Source: Flavobacterium marginilacus (GTDB lineage: Bacteria; Bacteroidota; Bacteroidia; Flavobacteriales; Flavobacteriaceae). From it: DNA of 64,000 nt. The translations under genes and the position numbers were made by a program. The stretch covers positions 4,960,001 through 5,024,000 of the forward strand of contig NZ_CP113975.1 of NCBI RefSeq assembly GCF_026870155.1, read 5' to 3'. Every line of letters begins with the position of its first letter. The first letter of the stretch is position 1. Shown here one piece after another: positions 60,870-64,000 of this stretch. The notes beneath the pieces are model-generated. The model was given only the letters and a program-made list of their open reading frames with translations. It was not told where the DNA came from and ran no database searches.

Positions 60870-62024
60870 TTAAATACTCAACAGAACGCTCACCGCATTC
60901 CCGCCAAAACCAACCGCATTGACCAAAACTTTCTTTATTGGTTTCGTCTGTTTTTGCGCTTCCGCAAAAGGAACTCCGATAAACTCATTGTGCTGCATCA
61001 TCAAAATAGCCATTTCCATACTCAAAATACCTGAAGCTCCAAAAGTGTGTCCGATTTTCCATTTGTTAGTAGTCAATAATGGAATGCTTTCGCCGAAGAT
61101 TTTTTCAATCGCTCTATACTCTGTCAAATCACCTTTTATGGTTCCCGGTGCATGCATTACGATGGCATCAACTTCGGAAACATTACTATTCTGCAAAGCC
61201 ATTTTCATTGATTTCTGAAAACAGACAGCTTCAGCCGATATCGAAATATTATGCTCCAAAATTTCAGTAGCATAACCAATACCTTCAATAAAAGCAATGG
61301 CATTGTCTTTTTTACCGATTTCAAGACAGCATACTCCAGCGCCTTCGCCCAAAATCATGGTGTTTAGTTTTTTGTCCAAATCCAAAGCTCGGTTTGGATA
61401 TTTTTCATCACTTTTGGAGTAGATTTTCAAAGCACGCATCTGACCGATAGTAAAATCTGTCAAAGGAGCTTCACTTCCTCCGACCAAAAATTTATCAGCC
61501 ATTCCGGCTCTTAACCAGGCAACACCATTAAGAACGGCGTGCAAAGCCGTCGAACAGGTAATAGAATGTGAAATCTCAGGTCCTGTACTTTGCAGATCAT
61601 GCGCGACCCAAGAGGAAATATTCCCCAAAGTAGTTGTTGGCGATGCCAAAGTCTGCGCTTTTCCTGTCTCCAAATACTCCAGAAAATGTTTTTCAAACAA
61701 ATCGGTAGCACCCCGTGAAGAACCAATGTTGATTCCGAATTCATCTCCTTGTGTCCAGCCGGCTTTTTCAATTGCTTTGCGGGAAGCTGCCATCGCAAAC
61801 AAAACAGATTGATCTAAAGATTTATATTTTATATCTGATTGCTGCAGATTTTCAATTTCAGCTAACGAATCAGCATCAAGAACAGCTACAGCCGTATTCT
61901 GATGGTCCAAAAACTGAGTAGAAAAACATGGATTTTCGGAAAGGTAATTTTCCCAGATCGTTTCAGATGAATTTCCCAGAGACGAAATGGAAGCTATGGC
62001 TGTTATGGAGATAATTTGTGACAA
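60870..62024 (-). CDS. beta-ketoacyl-ACP synthase family protein in the biotin operon
   Basis: This 384-residue thiolase-fold condensing enzyme has a catalytic Cys in SITCSTALHAV (about 157). The two histidines are in VMHAPGTIKGD (about 291) and WKIGHTFGASGIL (about 325), giving the Cys-His-His triad of elongating KAS I/II enzymes. The N-terminus ISITAIASISSLGNSSETIWENY and C-terminus VNAVGFGGNAVSVLL also fit. At 384 residues it is slightly shorter than FabF (about 410). It lies 110 bp downstream of bioA on the same strand. A role in building the pimeloyl chain is suggested by context but not proven; a FabB/FabF-like housekeeping role is the alternative. Confidence 0.88.
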   Translation of the reverse strand: MSQIISITAIASISSLGNSSETIWENYLSENPCFSTQFLDHQNTAVAVLDADSLAEIENLQQSDIKYKSLDQSVLFAMAASRKAIEKAGWTQGDEFGINIGSSRGATDLFEKHFLEYLETGKAQTLASPTTTLGNISSWVAHDLQSTGPEISHSITCSTALHAVLNGVAWLRAGMADKFLVGGSEAPLTDFTIGQMRALKIYSKSDEKYPNRALDLDKKLNTMILGEGAGVCCLEIGKKDNAIAFIEGIGYATEILEHNISISAEAVCFQKSMKMALQNSNVSEVDAIVMHAPGTIKGDLTEYRAIEKIFGESIPLLTTNKWKIGHTFGASGILSMEMAILMMQHNEFIGVPFAEAQKQTKPIKKVLVNAVGFGGNAVSVLLSI

Positions 62025-62134
62025 AATATTATATTCTGATTTAATCGCAAAGGTCGGAAAGTTTTAGGCAAAGTCTGCAAAATAATTAAACATCTGTGCA
62101 AATCTGTTTAACCCATCAAATCCGCGGGTAATAA

Positions 62135-63406
62135 CTAAACTATTTCCAAAGCATTTACAACCACTTCATACACTTTATCCAATTGTACATCAGTAATTAC
62201 ATATGGTGGTAAAATATAAACAATATTCCCAACAGGTCTCAAAATCACACCATTTTCAATAAAAAAATCGTAAAGCTTGTTACGTAGCGTTCCATAATAA
62301 CTCGCCGAAGTTTCTGTTTTTATTTCCAATGCAAAAATAACGCCCAGCACTCTAGTAGTAGTAACCATCGGATGGCTTTCAGTCTTTTTTTGAAATTCTA
62401 AATGTCTCTTATGAATTCGGATTAAATTTTGCTGCATTTCTTCGGTTTCGAGCAAAGATAAACTAGCCAATGCGGCAGCACAGCCTGTAGGATTAGCGGT
62501 AAAAGTATGTCCGTGGAATAATGCCTTATTGATATCCTCGTCATAAAAAGCATCAAAAAGATCTTGGGTAAAAGTAGTAATTGCCATCGGGATGGTTCCG
62601 CCTGTCAATGCTTTGGAGAGACACATCATATCTGGCTTTAGTTCCAAATAATCGCAGGCAAATGTTTTTCCGGTTTTGCCGAAACCTGTCATCACTTCGT
62701 CTGCTATTGTTAGCACATCATTATCTTGGCAGATTTTAAGCAGTTGATCTAATGTTTCGGGTTCATACATCACCATTCCAGCAGCTCCCTGCACCAAGGG
62801 TTCAAATATAAATCCTGCACAATTATTGTTTTTGATTACTTCATTCAGCCTATCAAAACTTAATTGTTCCTGCCCTTTCACCGGTACAGGAATCCGGACC
62901 ACATCAATAAACATTCCTTGAAAAGCCTGCGTATAAAACGAAATGCCGCTTGCTGCCATTGCCGCAAAAGTATCACCATGAAAAGCATTTTCGAAAGCAA
63001 TAATAGTTGTTCTCTTTTGCCCTTTATTATAAAAATTCTGCAGAGCTACTTTAATCGCTACTTCAACAGATGTGGAACCATTATCGGAAAAAAATACTTT
63101 CTTTTGGTTATCTGGTAAAATGGCCAGCAGCTTTTCAGCCAAAACAATGGCAGGTTCATGCGTAAATCCTCCAAACAAAACGTGTTCCAGCGTAGTCAGT
63201 TGCTTGTAAATCGCATCAGCAATAAACTTATTGGAATGTCCGTAAGGATTAACCCACCATGAAGCGATGGCATCAACATATTCTTTATTGTTTTCGTCCC
63301 AAAGTAATGCTCCTTCTCCTTTAGTTATCGCAATGGGAATTGCTGCTGTTTTGTGCTGCGTATATGGATGCCAAAGATACTGGCTGTCTTTTTCGATTAA
63401 AGTCAT
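62135..63406 (-). CDS. bioA: adenosylmethionine-8-amino-7-oxononanoate aminotransferase
   Basis: This 423-residue PLP enzyme converts KAPA to DAPA in biotin synthesis, with SAM as amino donor. The N-terminal DSQYLWHPYTQHKTA is typical of BioA. Motifs that follow are IASWWVNPYGHSNKFI, FSDNGSTSVEVAIKVAL, AFHGDTFAAMAASG, LTIADEVMTGFGKTGK and the PLP lysine in CLSKALTGGTIPM (about 265). FHGHTFTANPTGCAAAL follows. Length is normal. It lies between bioD and the ketoacyl synthase on the minus strand, in one likely operon. Confidence 0.96.
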   Translation of the reverse strand: MTLIEKDSQYLWHPYTQHKTAAIPIAITKGEGALLWDENNKEYVDAIASWWVNPYGHSNKFIADAIYKQLTTLEHVLFGGFTHEPAIVLAEKLLAILPDNQKKVFFSDNGSTSVEVAIKVALQNFYNKGQKRTTIIAFENAFHGDTFAAMAASGISFYTQAFQGMFIDVVRIPVPVKGQEQLSFDRLNEVIKNNNCAGFIFEPLVQGAAGMVMYEPETLDQLLKICQDNDVLTIADEVMTGFGKTGKTFACDYLELKPDMMCLSKALTGGTIPMAITTFTQDLFDAFYDEDINKALFHGHTFTANPTGCAAALASLSLLETEEMQQNLIRIHKRHLEFQKKTESHPMVTTTRVLGVIFALEIKTETSASYYGTLRNKLYDFFIENGVILRPVGNIVYILPPYVITDVQLDKVYEVVVNALEIV

Positions 63407-63503
63407 TTGATTTCAGATTATTGATTAACGATTTATGATTTTAGATTGGTATTACAAACAAATCGTTAGAACTTAGTATTGATTTTTGACATTGATCTTG
63501 TCA

Positions 63504-64000
63504 TTATAATTGTAAAAGTTGATCACGAAACCTATCTGCATATTCTTTGATAACATTTTTATCAAAATAAGGCTCCTGTTCTATTCTACCGATACATTTG
63601 AGGCGTGTTTTATTCAGAATAATAGATTCAGTAGATTTATTTTCATCTCCCGAAAAAACAATTCCTCCTATCGCTATTTTACGATTAAGCAAAGATTCAA
63701 TTGTAAGCAAGGTATGATTAATACTCCCTAGGTAATGTCTTGACACCACAATCACTTTATAATCAGGCTGAATCAAATCAATAACGCATTCTGAATCGTT
63801 CAATGGAACAAAAATACCTCCTGCTCCTTCTATAACCAGGCGGTTATCAGTTTTCGGTTCTTTTATTTTCTGCAAATCAATAACAACACCATCAATTTCT
63901 GCAGCAAGGTGCGGACTTGCAGGTGTATTTAATGCATATGCATTCGCATGAAATTTTGACTTAGTATTAGAGACATAAGATTCTACCTTATGGCTATCAG
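63504..64000 (-). CDS. bioD: dethiobiotin synthetase, C-terminal part (window edge)
   Basis: The minus-strand frame is open to the right edge, giving about 165 of the usual 205-220 residues. The start and P-loop lie beyond the window. Visible BioD motifs are YALNTPASPHLAA and, further on, VIEGAGGIFVPLNDSECVIDL and VVSRHYLGSINHTLLTIE. The enzyme closes the ureido ring of dethiobiotin from DAPA, CO2 and ATP. A shorter reading from 63875 would start at a TTG inside the domain and is not the real start. bioA follows 97 bp downstream. Confidence 0.93.
   Translation of the reverse strand, partial: DSHKVESYVSNTKSKFHANAYALNTPASPHLAAEIDGVVIDLQKIKEPKTDNRLVIEGAGGIFVPLNDSECVIDLIQPDYKVIVVSRHYLGSINHTLLTIESLLNRKIAIGGIVFSGDENKSTESIILNKTRLKCIGRIEQEPYFDKNVIKEYADRFRDQLLQL

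Noticed and set aside
1..64000. tRNA, rRNA, CRISPR-Cas or prophage genes
   Set aside because: I saw no cloverleaf sequences with conserved arms, no rRNA-like stretch, no cas genes and no phage structural genes.

Overview
The window looks like a chromosomal segment of a Flavobacterium-like member of the Bacteroidota. The evidence is low G+C, several TAnnTTTG -7 promoter boxes, type IX secretion (T9SS) C-terminal signals, a NUDIX-type arabinose regulator, and many periplasmic glycoside hydrolases in tight operons. This placement is inferred from gene content only; no searches were run.

Left end (1-4710): a beta-1,4-galactan utilisation operon on the minus strand. Its order is a cytoplasmic aldose 1-epimerase, two GH53 endo-galactanase lipoproteins, and the start of a GH2 beta-galactosidase cut by the window edge. 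It diverges from a GntR/LacI-type regulator. A tandem TACCAGT repeat lies between the two divergent promoters and is a candidate operator.

Centre left (5330-29400): a large L-arabinan/arabinogalactan degradation and L-arabinose catabolism region. It holds GH27, GH43, a GH43-like/GH51 fusion, GH127/146 and GH39 in one operon, then transketolase and transaldolase, the minus-strand NUDIX regulator AraR, two more GH51 arabinofuranosidases, araB-araD-araA, and a lipoprotein aldose epimerase. Polymer-derived L-arabinose would pass through L-ribulose and L-ribulose-5-P to D-xylulose-5-P, then into the non-oxidative pentose phosphate pathway. Four copies of a 23-bp near-palindrome with right half ACACTTAT sit upstream of GH27, transketolase, the first post-araR GH51 and araB. 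A fifth, perfectly symmetric variant sits upstream of araR. Together they look like an AraR regulon. No SusC/SusD pair and no sugar transporter lie in the window.

Middle (29880-36910): a T9SS-secreted metzincin protease (minus), ribF, a small four-helix membrane protein, bioB, and an intact IS1595-family insertion sequence with a perfect 8-bp target duplication.

Centre right (36950-59280): four minus-strand genes for repeat-rich, secreted adhesin-like proteins (1727, 1401, about 2976 and 469 aa). They share a C-terminal module and a sorting tail resembling the T9SS type C signal. Remnants of further paralogs lie around them: a C-terminal stub at 36956-37114, an N-terminal stub at 57394-57561, and a small peptide remnant at 42761-42861. 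The largest gene carries 11 near-identical 252-bp YDG-type repeats. The outer two paralogs are nearly identical in their 3' parts.

Right end (59650-64000): recX, a toxin-antitoxin pair whose toxin has an in-frame stop at codon 7, and a minus-strand biotin operon bioD (cut by the window end)-bioA-ketoacyl synthase.
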